Shown: positions 8,305 to 17,038, counted from the stretch's first letter. The stretch: 64,000 nt of DNA from an uncultured Clostridia bacterium (GCA_934255545.1 CAKQOE010000008.1:1-64000); one strand, 5' to 3'. Numbers and translations: made by a program. Notes: generated from the sequence alone by a model not told the origin.

Positions 8305-8991
8305 TTACTCTTCACGTACGTTTTCACATGCTTCCTCAGACGCGTCCGGCTCGCCATGTACAACGTTTCTTAGCAGGATAGTCTTTAAAATAAACAATAT
8401 TATTATGATCGCCGCCGGAAATATGTATCCCAAAGCATTCCATACGCTGCTTTCGTCAGTTATCATGAGATTATAAAGCGCGTGAAGCGTGACGCTTACA
8501 CCGTAAAGACCCATAGTCCCCGTTACCATAAGCCAGCTCTTTCTGAAAATGTATGAAAGGCCGAATCCTATGATTATGCCCGAAAGTATATGAAGAGCTC
8601 CTGCAGACATGCCGCGTATAACCAGAAATATCAGGTCATCAGCACCGTTTGCTGTCATATAGCACGCGTTCTCAAATGTTGCAAATCCGCCGCCGATCGC
8701 TATGGCTGCAGGTGTGAGCTGTGACGGCTCAGGCTCAATCACCAGAAAATAAAAAAGAAGCGGCAGGAGCTTGATAAGCTCCTCGCACACAGGCGTTATC
8801 TCTATGGCAGCGATCATTTCATCAGCGCCGTATGCTGACATGAAAAAGCTGTTTACATAAGCAGAAAGCATGCATACAAGCATACCCGTAACTATGAAAA
8901 ACGTGTATCTCCTTGCTGCGCCTTTTATGAAGAAAAGCGAGATAATGAGAGGTATAGTAATACATATAAATATATTTTCTATATATATCAC
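8305..8991 (-). CDS. prsW: PrsW-family intramembrane metalloprotease
   Basis: A 228-residue polytopic membrane protein with about seven hydrophobic segments. The key family motifs are visible: CEELIKLLP (the EExxK motif), GFATFENACY, then GMSAGALHILSG and VTLHALYN with histidines in membrane helices, matching the metal-ligand pattern of PrsW/CPBP-like proteases. In Bacillus, PrsW makes the first cut in an anti-sigma factor (RsiW). Here it is the last gene of a four-gene operon headed by a sigma factor, so a similar role on one of the two preceding membrane proteins is a fair inference. The start is GTG at 8991, overlapping the upstream stop by 4 bases. Confidence 0.85.
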   Translation of the reverse strand: MIYIENIFICITIPLIISLFFIKGAARRYTFFIVTGMLVCMLSAYVNSFFMSAYGADEMIAAIEITPVCEELIKLLPLLFYFLVIEPEPSQLTPAAIAIGGGFATFENACYMTANGADDLIFLVIRGMSAGALHILSGIIIGFGLSYIFRKSWLMVTGTMGLYGVSVTLHALYNLMITDESSVWNALGYIFPAAIIIILFILKTILLRNVVHGEPDASEEACENVREE

Positions 8992-9656
8992 TGTTCCTCA
9001 CTCCCCTCTTCATATCCTGCTACTGCCTCTTTGTACAGAGCGCCCGCAAATGACGCCATCATCAGCGTAAATGTTATATCTACAGCGAAATAAAGGTTGA
9101 ATCTCGTATAATCATGCGTAAATACAGATACTATATATACAAGAGACTGCAGCACTGCGGCAGCAAGAAACGTTATATCAAGGCGCATGCTCGCGCCGGT
9201 GAGAGCCGCTCTGTGCACGCCTCTTGCTGCTTTGTATGCAAGAGCTGTAACAGTGACAGAAAACAAGCCTCCCATGACTGACGGCCCGTACAAAATGACA
9301 AATGCCGCCACTATACATACCGCTATCCCGACCGGTATCCACGCAAATATCGTCCTGCTCTCTTTCTCATGCCCCCTTTCGCGCATCATCGCAAGCGAAA
9401 GGAAAAACATATGCGCGGCAGTCCATGATATCTCTGACACGTAAAATATCTTTGCATTGTATGATAATATAATAATATGAAGTACAAAAAACAGAGTTCC
9501 CAGCATAAAGCTCGTATAGCCGAAAGCCAGCGTCATAAACATCCTGCTGCAGCGCGCGCTGCGCTGTGAAAGCTTTACGGCCGCAATATATGATATAAGT
9601 GCTGAAACAAACATAACAAATACCTGAAACAGGTTGTCTATTATCTCAAAATTCAT
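8988..9656 (-). CDS. Multipass membrane protein of unknown function, sigma/PrsW operon
   Basis: The ATG at 9656 (MNFEIIDNLFQVF) is preferred over the GTG at 9665, because AGGCGG then lies 8 bases upstream. The protein has 222 residues, about seven hydrophobic helices and a short acidic C-terminus (YEEGSEEQ). No conserved domain is recognised. It lies between the 141-residue membrane protein and PrsW, overlapping PrsW by 4 bases. It could be a sensor that controls PrsW or the sigma factor; this is inference from position. Confidence 0.75.
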   Translation of the reverse strand: MNFEIIDNLFQVFVMFVSALISYIAAVKLSQRSARCSRMFMTLAFGYTSFMLGTLFFVLHIIILSYNAKIFYVSEISWTAAHMFFLSLAMMRERGHEKESRTIFAWIPVGIAVCIVAAFVILYGPSVMGGLFSVTVTALAYKAARGVHRAALTGASMRLDITFLAAAVLQSLVYIVSVFTHDYTRFNLYFAVDITFTLMMASFAGALYKEAVAGYEEGSEEQ

Positions 9657-9661
9657 ACATT

Positions 9662-10087
9662 TCACCGCCTGCGGCCGGCCGCAGCATCCCTGTCGCCATC
9701 ATCATCACTTTTATTTTTGCTTTTATCATCACTATGACCCATTCGATGACTCATTCGCTTTTTTTCAGCGCCTCGAATCCTGAATATAACAAGAGTCAGG
9801 CACACGCCCAACGCAAACGACATCAGACCCATAATGACGTAACCCGCTGCCGGGGCTTCAGATATAATGCTCGCTGCCCCGTATCTGTACGTAACATCGC
9901 CATTTTCAGCGGTTTTAATAAGCGACGGCATGAGTGCGCCCACGCACACGACTATCATGATACACGCAGCCATGCAGCCTGCCGACGCAATGCGGCGTTT
10001 TTTTAAATTTTCTTTTATTTTTATTTCTTTCTTAAGCTCATCTGTTCTCTGCGATATGAGCTTCATACGTTCCTCAGTCGTTTTCAT
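9662..10087 (-). CDS. Membrane protein, candidate anti-sigma factor
   Basis: The start at 10087 (MKTTEERMKLISQ) is chosen for the GAGGG 8 bases upstream; it overlaps the sigma gene by 14 bases. The 141-residue protein has a charged cytoplasmic N-terminus of about 40 residues (DELKKEIKIKENLKKRR), two membrane helices (about 45-65 and 85-110) and a very charged tail (SDDKSKNKSDDDGDRDAAAG). Translational coupling to the sigma factor, a soluble N-terminus and a downstream PrsW fit an anti-sigma factor. No ZAS zinc motif (HxxxCxxC) is seen, so it would be a non-standard one. Confidence 0.65.
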   Translation of the reverse strand: MKTTEERMKLISQRTDELKKEIKIKENLKKRRIASAGCMAACIMIVVCVGALMPSLIKTAENGDVTYRYGAASIISEAPAAGYVIMGLMSFALGVCLTLVIFRIRGAEKKRMSHRMGHSDDKSKNKSDDDGDRDAAAGRRR

Positions 10088-10679
10088 ATCTGAAACCCTC
10101 GTTTTCAAGGATAGTCCTAAGTCTCTGCTTGCCGCGGTAGATCAGCTTCGTTACCTGGCTCTCGCTTTTATGCATTATCACGCCGGCCTCTTTATAGCTC
10201 ATATCCTGTGAGTATACAAGATACAAAGCTTCTCTATACTCGGCCTTTAACTGCGACATTGCTCTGTAAAGGCCGGTCTTTTGCTCGTTTTCCATTATAC
10301 GCGAGTCTGCCGTGTCGCTGTGCGGTATCTCAAATGTAAGCTCGTCGATGCTCACAAATATCCTGCTGCGCCTTTTATGGCGCAGTGCAAGATTTCTCGC
10401 CGTCTTGTATATGTACGCTCTGAAGCTTCCTTTCCGGGTCACAGGACGCTCTTTTGCGAACATCTGCGCAAACGCTTCGATCATTATATCTTCAGCTTCG
10501 TGCATATCATGTATATATCCGTTTACATAAAATGTAAGAGCATCACCGTAGCGCTCTACAAGCATCTCTGCAGCTTTTGCGTCTCCTTTCAGGCTCCGGC
10601 GGTACGCTTCCTCATCCTGAGATATATTTTCCGTAAGGACAGCGTCAGATCCTGAACCGTTTTGTCCTGTATATTCCAT
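10074..10679 (-). CDS. ECF-type RNA polymerase sigma factor
   Basis: A 201-residue sigma-70 family protein. Region 2 is visible as AAEMLVERYGDALTFYVNGY followed by HEAEDIMIEAFAQMF. Region 4 is QLKAEYREALYLVYSQDMSYKEAGVIMHKSESQVTKLIYRGKQRLR, with the helix-turn-helix in the last part. It heads the operon sigma, 141-residue membrane protein, 222-residue membrane protein, PrsW, which suggests a stimulus-released sigma factor for envelope stress. The N-terminal 30 residues are acidic and extra to the core family. Confidence 0.88.
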   Translation of the reverse strand: MEYTGQNGSGSDAVLTENISQDEEAYRRSLKGDAKAAEMLVERYGDALTFYVNGYIHDMHEAEDIMIEAFAQMFAKERPVTRKGSFRAYIYKTARNLALRHKRRSRIFVSIDELTFEIPHSDTADSRIMENEQKTGLYRAMSQLKAEYREALYLVYSQDMSYKEAGVIMHKSESQVTKLIYRGKQRLRTILENEGFRYEND

Positions 10680-10807
10680 ATCGCTTCTCTTTCCCCCGTT
10701 TTTTAAACGTGTCAGCGCACTGACAGACCGGCTTGACCGCCGGACCGGTTTGGCGCATAGCCTGCTCAGCGTACGCAGGAAGGCAGCTATGCTGCCTTCT
10801 ATGTATT

Positions 10808-13465
10808 TTACTTTATATATTTCCTGAGCAATTCTATGAGATCATTCACATCTACCGGCTTAGACATATGATCGTTCATACCTGCGGACAGACATTTTTC
10901 TATATCCTCAGCAAATACATTTGCTGTCATCGCTATGACAGGTATCGTATGCGCCTGCGGATGATTAAGCTTTCTTATCATGCGCGATGCCTCTATGCCG
11001 TCCATTACAGGCATATGCATATCCATAAGTATGGCATCGTACGTTCCGTCAGCCGATGCGTTGAATTTTTCAACGCACACAGCACCGTCCTCAGCGCGTT
11101 CCGTATGTATGCCGCGTGCCGCAAGCATCTCCGACGCTATCTCATAATTAAGATCGTTATCTTCTGCTATAAGGATATTTATACCTTCAGGCTTAAATTC
11201 TCCGGTATCTTCCTTTTCGGCGCCGGGCGCCGGCTCTGATCCGTCTGCATACGGAAATTCCAGCGTTATCGTGAATTCAGTGCCTTTTCCTGTTTCACTC
11301 TTAACTTTTATATTTCCATGCATCATATCGATAAGCTGCTTTACTATCGCAAGTCCGAGCCCGCTTCCGCGAACAGTGTTCAGCCGTGTATCTATTTCAC
11401 GCGTAAATTTGGAGTACATTTTTTTCATGAACTCCTCCGACATTCCGGATCCTGTGTCACTTATGACGAATACGAGCTTCACCTTTCCGCTTTCAGCGCT
11501 CTCCTGCTGAGAGATCCCAAGCCTTATACTTCCCCCCTCAGGCGTATACTTTACAGCGTTTGACAGCAGATTCATATATATCTGCTCAAGCCTGGCTCTG
11601 TCAGCTATGAACTTATGGTGCATTATGCCGTTTACATTATATATAAATTTAAGATCCTTGTATGACTTTACATTTTCTGCATCCGTTTTAAAGTCAGCTA
11701 TCATCTCATCAATATCGATAGTATCCTCGTGCAGTCTCAGCAGACCGCTTTCTATATCTGAGATATCAAGTATATTGCTTATGAGCTGATGCAGGTGCTT
11801 TCCTGTTCTGTTTATTTTTAACAGGCATTCTCTTACTTTTTCTTCATTATCTATATTGTCAGCGGCTACCTGCGTAAGTCCCATCACCGCATTGAACGGT
11901 GTTCTCAGATCATGTGACATTCGTGACAGAAAATCCGATTTTTCTTCATTTGCGCGGTTTGCCTCTTCAGCAACTACCATCCAGTTGTACTCGCGGCGCT
12001 TCATATCGCTTATGAGTCTCGTTACATACAGTACATTTGTAAGCTCGCCGTTTTCATCACGCTTTTTTTCTATAAAACGCGCCATATGCCAGTTTCCATC
12101 GTTAGCCAGATATTCTATAGCTACGCTCTCGTCATTTTTCATGCGCTGCGGCAGATCTGAAAGGTCAAAGAAATTTCTCACACGCTCGCGGTAATCAGGC
12201 GATACGAAGCTGTCGCACAGCTCCATCATCTTTGACGATGCCCTTCCCATATGTCCTGTCAGCCTGTGAACGTCATTGCTGCTTGATATTTCCTCATAAA
12301 AATCATCACGAAGATCTATGCGGTATATCGAAAAATATATCCTGCTTATGGAAGATATTATCTCATTATTGAGGTTGGCCTCAGCAAGTGCGTCTTCAAG
12401 CTCGCGCTGATGCTTCCGGCGCTCTTTAAGCAGCTCGTCAGTATGTCTGAAGCCTATGATCACCCTGTACGGATCATCCGCCCCCAGAGGGCGGCTCACA
12501 ACTGCATCGAAGTATTCGTGTCCCTGAGGATTCGGAACACTCTGATAGTGGTAGACAAACCTTTCCTTAGAGGAAAGTTCGCGCATTATATTCTTTATGC
12601 TGAGCTTATCAAGAAAGTCAGGCGAATTCTCCTTTACTACAAACCTATCGTAATATCTGCGTATCATGAGCTGATAATCGTGAGACGCATTATCATACTC
12701 GTCTTTATCATAATCAAAAAATTCTGTCGCATTCGCCACATTATCCAGCTTGCATATCTCAAACGTAGCACTTGCAAGATCTACATAGTATACCGATGTA
12801 TAGTCCATGCAGAGCGCCGCCAGTACCTGCTTATCCTTTTCCAGAGCCTCAAGGCTCTGATCGAGTTTTCCCCTGTTTTCTTTAAGCAGCTCTCCCATGC
12901 GGAAATTTTCGCGTGCGTTTCCCAGGTGTCCTCCAACTACAGCAAGAAGATGTATGAAAAGCTCAGATTTCTGCATTTCCGGGTTATCAAGCCCTATAAA
13001 TCCGCTCAGGCTTTTTCTGCTGAATATAGGGAACGCTATAAGAGTTTTTATATTCTGTACCTTGAGGATATCGTACTCTGACGGCATGATGCTCTTTATA
13101 TTTTCTATATCCTTTATGACTATGCTCCCGCCCCTTTCAAACACAGACTGCCAGTACGGCATATCTGCGAATTCCACAGACTGCAGCTTGTCTATCTGAG
13201 GCGTCACGCATGTACTGCACCACTCAAACGCATGCCTGTACGCAGTGCCGCTCTCATCTGCGTCAAATATATACACGCGCTCGGAGCTCGTATAGTCGCC
13301 TATGACTCTGAGCATGGTATTTATCGCTTTATGCATATCTTCCATACTCTGGGCACGGTCGATCATGACCATCTGCTGAAATATCAATTCCATATCTTCC
13401 AGCTTAGACCTGACGTTTTCATACTCTCCTTTTCCCTTTTCCCCTTTTCCTGTAAATATCCTCAT
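10808..13465 (-). CDS. Cytoplasmic hybrid sensor histidine kinase with GAF, PAS-like and receiver domains
   Basis: An 885-residue protein without a membrane segment. Order: a GAF-like domain (about 25-190), a coiled stretch, two PAS-like modules (about 215-350 and 365-500), HisKA with MSHDLRTPFNAVMG (phospho-His near 516), HATPase_c with DTGSGMSEEF and GSGLGLAIVKQL, and a C-terminal receiver with ILIAEDNDLNYE and ILMDMHMPVMDG (phospho-Asp near 812). Hybrid kinases of this type often feed cyclic-di-GMP or phosphorelay pathways in Clostridia. No partner HPt or output gene is adjacent. The stretch coding PAPGA, between HATPase and receiver (11218-11232), is one of the GC palindromes. GGGAGA lies 10 bases before the ATG. 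Confidence 0.9.
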   Translation of the reverse strand: MRIFTGKGEKGKGEYENVRSKLEDMELIFQQMVMIDRAQSMEDMHKAINTMLRVIGDYTSSERVYIFDADESGTAYRHAFEWCSTCVTPQIDKLQSVEFADMPYWQSVFERGGSIVIKDIENIKSIMPSEYDILKVQNIKTLIAFPIFSRKSLSGFIGLDNPEMQKSELFIHLLAVVGGHLGNARENFRMGELLKENRGKLDQSLEALEKDKQVLAALCMDYTSVYYVDLASATFEICKLDNVANATEFFDYDKDEYDNASHDYQLMIRRYYDRFVVKENSPDFLDKLSIKNIMRELSSKERFVYHYQSVPNPQGHEYFDAVVSRPLGADDPYRVIIGFRHTDELLKERRKHQRELEDALAEANLNNEIISSISRIYFSIYRIDLRDDFYEEISSSNDVHRLTGHMGRASSKMMELCDSFVSPDYRERVRNFFDLSDLPQRMKNDESVAIEYLANDGNWHMARFIEKKRDENGELTNVLYVTRLISDMKRREYNWMVVAEEANRANEEKSDFLSRMSHDLRTPFNAVMGLTQVAADNIDNEEKVRECLLKINRTGKHLHQLISNILDISDIESGLLRLHEDTIDIDEMIADFKTDAENVKSYKDLKFIYNVNGIMHHKFIADRARLEQIYMNLLSNAVKYTPEGGSIRLGISQQESAESGKVKLVFVISDTGSGMSEEFMKKMYSKFTREIDTRLNTVRGSGLGLAIVKQLIDMMHGNIKVKSETGKGTEFTITLEFPYADGSEPAPGAEKEDTGEFKPEGINILIAEDNDLNYEIASEMLAARGIHTERAEDGAVCVEKFNASADGTYDAILMDMHMPVMDGIEASRMIRKLNHPQAHTIPVIAMTANVFAEDIEKCLSAGMNDHMSKPVDVNDLIELLRKYIK

Positions 13466-13587
13466 TTATGATAATTCTCCCGTAAAACGTTTTTCAGCGT
13501 AAAATAAGCTACATTAATATGTATTAAATTAATAATAATTTTATAGTTGTGATTTGTCAATAACATAGCCATATGACTCAACAGCTG

Positions 13588-13604
13588 CAAGCGCCCGGCG
13601 CTTG
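13588..13604. repeat. GC-rich palindrome (CAAGCGCC-C-GGCGCTTG)
   Basis: Perfect 8-1-8 inverted repeat in the 283-base gap between the hybrid kinase and the second sigma factor, just beyond that sigma gene's terminator. Confidence 0.65.
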
Positions 13605-13627
13605 TATACATGCGCAGCCACGCATAC

Positions 13628-13666
13628 AAAAAAGACCCTCCGGATACCGTATCCGAAGGGTCTTTT
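13628..13666. terminator. Terminator of the second sigma gene
   Basis: Stem AAAAGACCCT/AGGGTCTTTT with an inner CGGATAC/TATCCG helix. T runs occur on both strands. It lies about 80 bases past the minus-strand sigma stop. Confidence 0.85.
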
Positions 13667-13748
13667 GAGCTTAATGTCTGCTTTAAATTCTAAAACATAT
13701 ATATTTTTACTGCGCTGCGCTCATCCGCTGCGTACCTGTATTTTTATT

Positions 13749-14294
13749 TCAGTTTTCAGATGCCGATCTTATCGCCGCTGCCTTTTCACGTATGCGCTGC
13801 ATCTTTTTTCTGAAAGTATCAGGTCTCACGCCGAAATGCTCAGCAGTTTCTTTCAACGTTCTTTTTTCAACGGCATGATATTCAAGCATTTTACGTTCTG
13901 TATCACTAAGAACTGTCATGTACCGATAAAGTTTTTCCTCACAGTTATCGCGCGCATGATCCTCCTCTGCAGATGTCCTTGCTCTTTCAGCATCAAGAGC
14001 TGTCACTGCTACCTCATCATCTATCCTTACCATATCAGCCGGATGCTTTCTTTTTTCTCTCGCCAGCATGTTCTTAGCTACAGACTCTGCTGTAAGCTCC
14101 ACGTATTTCTTTGCCGAATTTGATCCTATATCTTCTATACGATCCATATAATCAAGTATCTTTATGTAAGTATCCTGTGCCGCATCCTCAGCATCAGCCC
14201 TGTTTCCAAGTATCCTCAGGCATACTCTGTATATATACGGCCCGTACAATTTACTTACCGCTTCCAGTTTTTCCATTTTTATATTGTCTGTCAT
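13749..14294 (-). CDS. Sigma-70 family (ECF-like) sigma factor
   Basis: The start at 14294 (MTDNIKMEKLEAVSK) is chosen for the TAGGAA 5 bases upstream; the longer open frame would add hydrophobic residues coded by leader DNA. The 181-residue protein has region 2 (YRVCLRILGNRADAEDAAQDTYIKIL) and region 4 (LSDTERKMLEYHAVEKRTLKETAEHFGVRPDTFRKKMQRIREKAA). The region between them is long and charged. The next gene upstream is an XRE regulator on the same strand, and no anti-sigma gene is adjacent. Confidence 0.8.
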   Translation of the reverse strand: MTDNIKMEKLEAVSKLYGPYIYRVCLRILGNRADAEDAAQDTYIKILDYMDRIEDIGSNSAKKYVELTAESVAKNMLAREKRKHPADMVRIDDEVAVTALDAERARTSAEEDHARDNCEEKLYRYMTVLSDTERKMLEYHAVEKRTLKETAEHFGVRPDTFRKKMQRIREKAAAIRSASEN

Positions 14295-14429
14295 ACTATT
14301 CCTACCGAATTTCATGAAAAAGTAAAAGCATATAACGTAAACTGCCTTGCAGGTTAAATTCACCGGGGCAGATCTGCTGGTACAGTAAACAGTAAGTAAT
14401 GCAACGTAGAATAAAACAGTTATCATGAG

Positions 14430-14446
14430 CGCCGGCCGGGCCGGCG
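14430..14446. repeat. GC-rich palindrome (CGCCGGCC-G-GGCCGGCG)
   Basis: Perfect 8-1-8 inverted repeat in the intergenic DNA between the XRE gene and the sigma gene. It lacks the GCGCC core but keeps the 8-1-8 GCC-N-GGC form. Confidence 0.6.
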
Positions 14447-14514
14447 ATAGCAGATGTACCGCATTGCTGCGTATATTGTCTGCAAAGCATTATGATCTAT
14501 TATGTAATCTATTT

Positions 14515-14871
14515 TTAACGCGGACCTGTAATGCCGGTCTTGCGCATGGCGTCTTTCATATTTTGCAGCATTATCATAAGGAAATGCCTCTCATCCAGCG
14601 TACAGTCTGACATTATATCGTATACATCGTTTATCCACGGCTGCTTAGCTGTATCGCCATCAAGGTCGGGGTCGTAAAGGCCTGATTCCTCAAACACCTT
14701 TTTTATCTTGCTCACTGTCTTCAGACTGAATTCTGTCTTTCCATTTTCCATATTAGATATGTGCTGCATAGAAACGCCTGAACGATTTGCGAGCTGCTGC
14801 TGAGTCATCCCCAGCTTTTTTCTGTTTTCACGTATCTTGCGTCCAATATTGGTGTAGTCATTATCCGGCAT
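14515..14871 (-). CDS. XRE-family helix-turn-helix regulator
   Basis: 118 residues. The HTH_3 domain spans about residues 8-63 (IGRKIRENRKKLGMTQQQLANRSGVSMQHISNMENGKT, of which TQQQLANRSGVS and QHISNMENG are the helix-turn-helix). The C-terminal half (WINDVYDIMSDCTLDERHFL) probably dimerises. It lies upstream of the sigma gene on the same strand. The intergenic DNA upstream carries repeated ACCAATA half-sites that are candidate autoregulatory operators. Confidence 0.85.
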   Translation of the reverse strand: MPDNDYTNIGRKIRENRKKLGMTQQQLANRSGVSMQHISNMENGKTEFSLKTVSKIKKVFEESGLYDPDLDGDTAKQPWINDVYDIMSDCTLDERHFLMIMLQNMKDAMRKTGITGPR

Positions 14872-15060
14872 CAGTTACCTCCGACAGCTTTGCTGCGAAT
14901 ATAACGTAGCGCCAAATGCTTCCCTGCCTCTGCAGGCGGCAGCCTCCATCCCTGACTTCCGGTCGCGGGTCATAAGCCTGCCAGTGCTCTGCTACGCTTT
15001 AAATGAATATACGCTGTCATGTGCATTTTAATCATTGAAGCGGAATTTATCTATCACCTG

Positions 15061-15087
15061 TACCAATAAACTATTGGTATATTGGTT
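15061..15087. promoter_or_regulatory. Candidate XRE operator
   Basis: TACCAATA-AAC-TATTGGTA (15061-15079) is a perfect 8-3-8 dyad, followed by a further ATTGGT half-site. It is about 190 bases upstream of the XRE start. The link to XRE is inferred from position. Confidence 0.35.
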
Positions 15088-15156
15088 ATTCTTGATATTT
15101 TTTCTTAATTTTTTTTAAATTTTACTCATTTTGTGTCTGCATCATCTTTGGAAATA

Positions 15157-15915
15157 TCACCTTACAATAAGAAATTTTATCTCAGCCATAAACTCACGAA
15201 GCATATTGTTAGGCAGATAAGCTTTATTAGAACCGGCTGATATGCCCTTTGCATTTTCAAGACCCTGACGTTCTGCTGTCTGAAGAGCGCGCATGACGTG
15301 AAAATTATTTGTAACGATCCCGACAGCAGCATCACTGTTTATATATTTCATGCTGTTTGATATGTTTTCAGCTGTCGTTTCAGACTTTTCTTCTTTTATT
15401 ATCCTGTCAGCAGGCACGCCTTTTCCCTCAAGATACTCAGCCATGATGACTGCCTCAGGCTCCGGTTCATTTGCCCCCATGCCTCCGGATACTATACATA
15501 CAGTTTCGCTGTTTTCTGCAAGGTACTCCGCAGCTTTATCAAGCCTGTATTTCAGTACCGAGCTTGGTCCGCTTTTGTATACCTGCGCTCCGAGAACTAT
15601 TATATAGTCAAGATCATCGCCCCCGTCATCATCAAAATGACTGACTGCGCATACCTGAAATCCGGCAAATAAAATAAGACCTGCACATACGACTGCAATA
15701 AATATCCTCCGAAGCGCCAAAGGCGCTTTTTTCCACAAGCCTGTCCAAAACGCTGCTGCCAGGCAGCAGAAAAAAACTGCGATCAAAAGCCAGACAGCGA
15801 AAAACGCCGTTCCTGACCCTGCGGCGCGTACAAAGCACCCGTATACTGCGCATATTACTGCCGCTGCTGCAGATACTAACGTCAATATCCTGTATAATGA
15901 TGATCTTTTTCCCAT
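15157..15915 (-). CDS. YdcF/SanA-like DUF218 membrane protein
   Basis: 252 residues with three hydrophobic segments in the first 95 residues, then a DUF218 domain: DYIIVLGAQVYKSGPS, RLDKAAEYL, CIVSGGMGANEPEPEA, GVPADRIIKEEKSETTAENI and VTNNFHVMRAL are all family blocks. Related ElyC/SanA/YdcF proteins act in envelope or peptidoglycan-precursor metabolism, but the reaction is poorly known. The gene stands alone between the XRE gene and the tRNA cluster. Two hairpin-forming stretches lie inside its coding DNA (15712-15728 and 15753-15769). Confidence 0.82.
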   Translation of the reverse strand: MGKRSSLYRILTLVSAAAAVICAVYGCFVRAAGSGTAFFAVWLLIAVFFCCLAAAFWTGLWKKAPLALRRIFIAVVCAGLILFAGFQVCAVSHFDDDGGDDLDYIIVLGAQVYKSGPSSVLKYRLDKAAEYLAENSETVCIVSGGMGANEPEPEAVIMAEYLEGKGVPADRIIKEEKSETTAENISNSMKYINSDAAVGIVTNNFHVMRALQTAERQGLENAKGISAGSNKAYLPNNMLREFMAEIKFLIVR

Positions 15916-16153
15916 TTTACGCTGTGTCCCCTGTTTCCATACAGCGCCGCAGAAAGTTAAGTATCAAGCATATATCTTCATTTTTTATTTCCAGGCGCTG
16001 ATCTGTCTTTGATTCTAATATTATAATTTTGAAATGTAAATGACATTACAGGCGTAGCATTACACATTATTCGCCATTTTTCAACGTTTTTCTACATAAA
16101 TATGCTATAAAGATGCTGTTCTTTAAAAAAAATCAAAAAAATAAAAAAAGTTG

Positions 16154-16182
16154 TTGACATGAAGCAGCCATATGGCTATAAT
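16154..16182 (+). promoter_or_regulatory. tRNA operon promoter
   Basis: Perfect consensus: TTGACA (16154-16159), 17-base spacer, TATAAT (16177-16182), about 50 bases before tRNA-Asn. The 320 bases between YdcF and the tRNAs otherwise show nothing but AT-rich DNA. Confidence 0.9.
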
Positions 16183-16234
16183 AATCTATGTTGTCAGTCA
16201 GTGATACACAGTTACGACAGACACACTGAGGTAT

Positions 16235-16309
<75 letters not shown>

Positions 16310-16314
16310 GTTTT

Positions 16315-16403
16315 GCCGGGGTGGCGGAATTGGCAGACGCACGGGACTTAAAATCCCGCGATCCTTACCGATCGTACCGGTTCGACCCCGGTCCCCGGCA
16401 CCA
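16315..16403 (+). tRNA. tRNA-Leu (TAA)
   Basis: Class II tRNA with a long variable arm. Acceptor stem GCCGGGG/CCCCGGC, anticodon TAA in ACTTAAAAT, T-loop GTTCGACCC, encoded CCA. Confidence 0.96.
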
Positions 16404-16447
16404 TCTAAAATACATTTTAGACTTAACTGAATAACAAGAATAAACAT

Positions 16448-16523
16448 CGCGGGATAGAGCAGTTGGCAGCTCGTCGGGCTCATAACCCGGAGGTCGCAGG
16501 TTCGAGTCCTGCTCCCGCAACCA
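16448..16523 (+). tRNA. Initiator tRNA-fMet (CAT)
   Basis: Anticodon CAT. The first acceptor pair is a C-A mismatch (CGCGGGA against TCCCGCA) and the anticodon stem has three G-C pairs (GTCGGG/CCCGG), both hallmarks of the initiator tRNA. Encoded CCA. Confidence 0.95.
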
Positions 16524-16530
16524 GTTTTAA

Positions 16531-16563
16531 AGCCTTGAAACTTCAATGTTTCAAGGCTTTTTT
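16531..16563 (+). terminator. tRNA operon terminator
   Basis: Stem AGCCTTGAAAC/GTTTCAAGGCT followed by six T residues, 8 bases after tRNA-fMet. Confidence 0.9.
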
Positions 16564-16578
16564 CATGCTGTGAAAATT

Positions 16579-16624
16579 ATGTGTTTTCCACCCTTTTTTA
16601 GTTTTGGGCAAGAATTCGGGCAAT
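16579..16624. repeat. Left imperfect direct repeat flanking the toxin module
   Basis: Begins ATGTGTTTTCCACCC and ends TTCGGGCAAT. It matches 17039-17074 apart from a small insertion (GGGCAAGAA) and a few changes. It lies just beyond the tRNA terminator. Read on the minus strand it is open (LPEFLPKTKKGWKTHNF), so it may be a coding remnant. Confidence 0.55.
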
Positions 16625-16709
16625 GTACTTCAGTTTCAGGTAAACTACTACAAATCACTACAATAACAGTTACGGTTTAGTAACATTTAGTATAGAACGA
16701 ACAAATATA

Positions 16710-16738
16710 TTGAATATACTGTACATGGTATGTTATAG
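16710..16738 (+). promoter_or_regulatory. Candidate toxin promoter
   Basis: TTGAAT (16710-16715), 17-base spacer, TTATAG (16733-16738), about 75 bases upstream of the toxin start. Confidence 0.45.
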
Positions 16739-16812
16739 TAAATATGTCCTGATGGACAATACAACAACATATGGAGAGCCAAGGCGGCTGCCCCTGAAAG
16801 GGGGTGAGGCTT

Positions 16813-16905
16813 ATGTTTACATACAATACAGCTATGTTGGTACTTGCAACAGTGAGTACAGTAGCAACAGTTATTGGCGTTATCATAGCAATCTTAAAAA
16901 AATAA
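16813..16905 (+). CDS. Small hydrophobic type I toxin (TxpA/holin-like toxin family)
   Basis: A 30-residue peptide starting MFTYNTAMLVLATVSTVA and ending IAILKK: one membrane helix with a positively charged C-terminus. This is the classic form of putative holin-like toxins (TxpA/BsrG class) of Firmicutes, which depolarise or disturb the membrane when translated. The Shine-Dalgarno (GGGGGTGAGG) is strong, but a small hairpin CCCCT-GAA-AGGGG can hide it, a feature known in type I toxin mRNAs. The gene is opposed by a converging antisense promoter at its 3' end. It was found by eye, being too short for routine gene calls. Confidence 0.75.
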   Translation: MFTYNTAMLVLATVSTVATVIGVIIAILKK

Positions 16906-16937
16906 CCGCCCTCGGCAAAGGTTTGCGGTTATTTTTT
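16896..16937. terminator. Bidirectional terminator shared by toxin mRNA and antisense RNA
   Basis: Symmetric hairpin, ATAACCGC/GCGGTTAT, with A7 on the left and T6 on the right, so it works on either strand. The toxin stop codon lies in its left arm. Confidence 0.85.
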
Positions 16938-16976
16938 AAAACCATATAATCGGTAGCCGTCAAGCTCTCCGTTGTT
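16896..16976 (-). ncRNA. Candidate antisense antitoxin RNA
   Basis: On the minus strand TTGCGT (17006-17011), 17 bases and TATAAT (16983-16988) form a good promoter. Transcription would start near 16976 and stop at the shared terminator, giving an RNA of about 80 bases that overlaps the 3' end of the toxin mRNA, as RatA does with txpA. Ends are inferred. Confidence 0.6.
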
Positions 16977-17038
16977 GTTTAAATTATAACACGATACGAA
17001 AAACTACGCAACAGCAGAAAATATACAAAAAGGCAATG

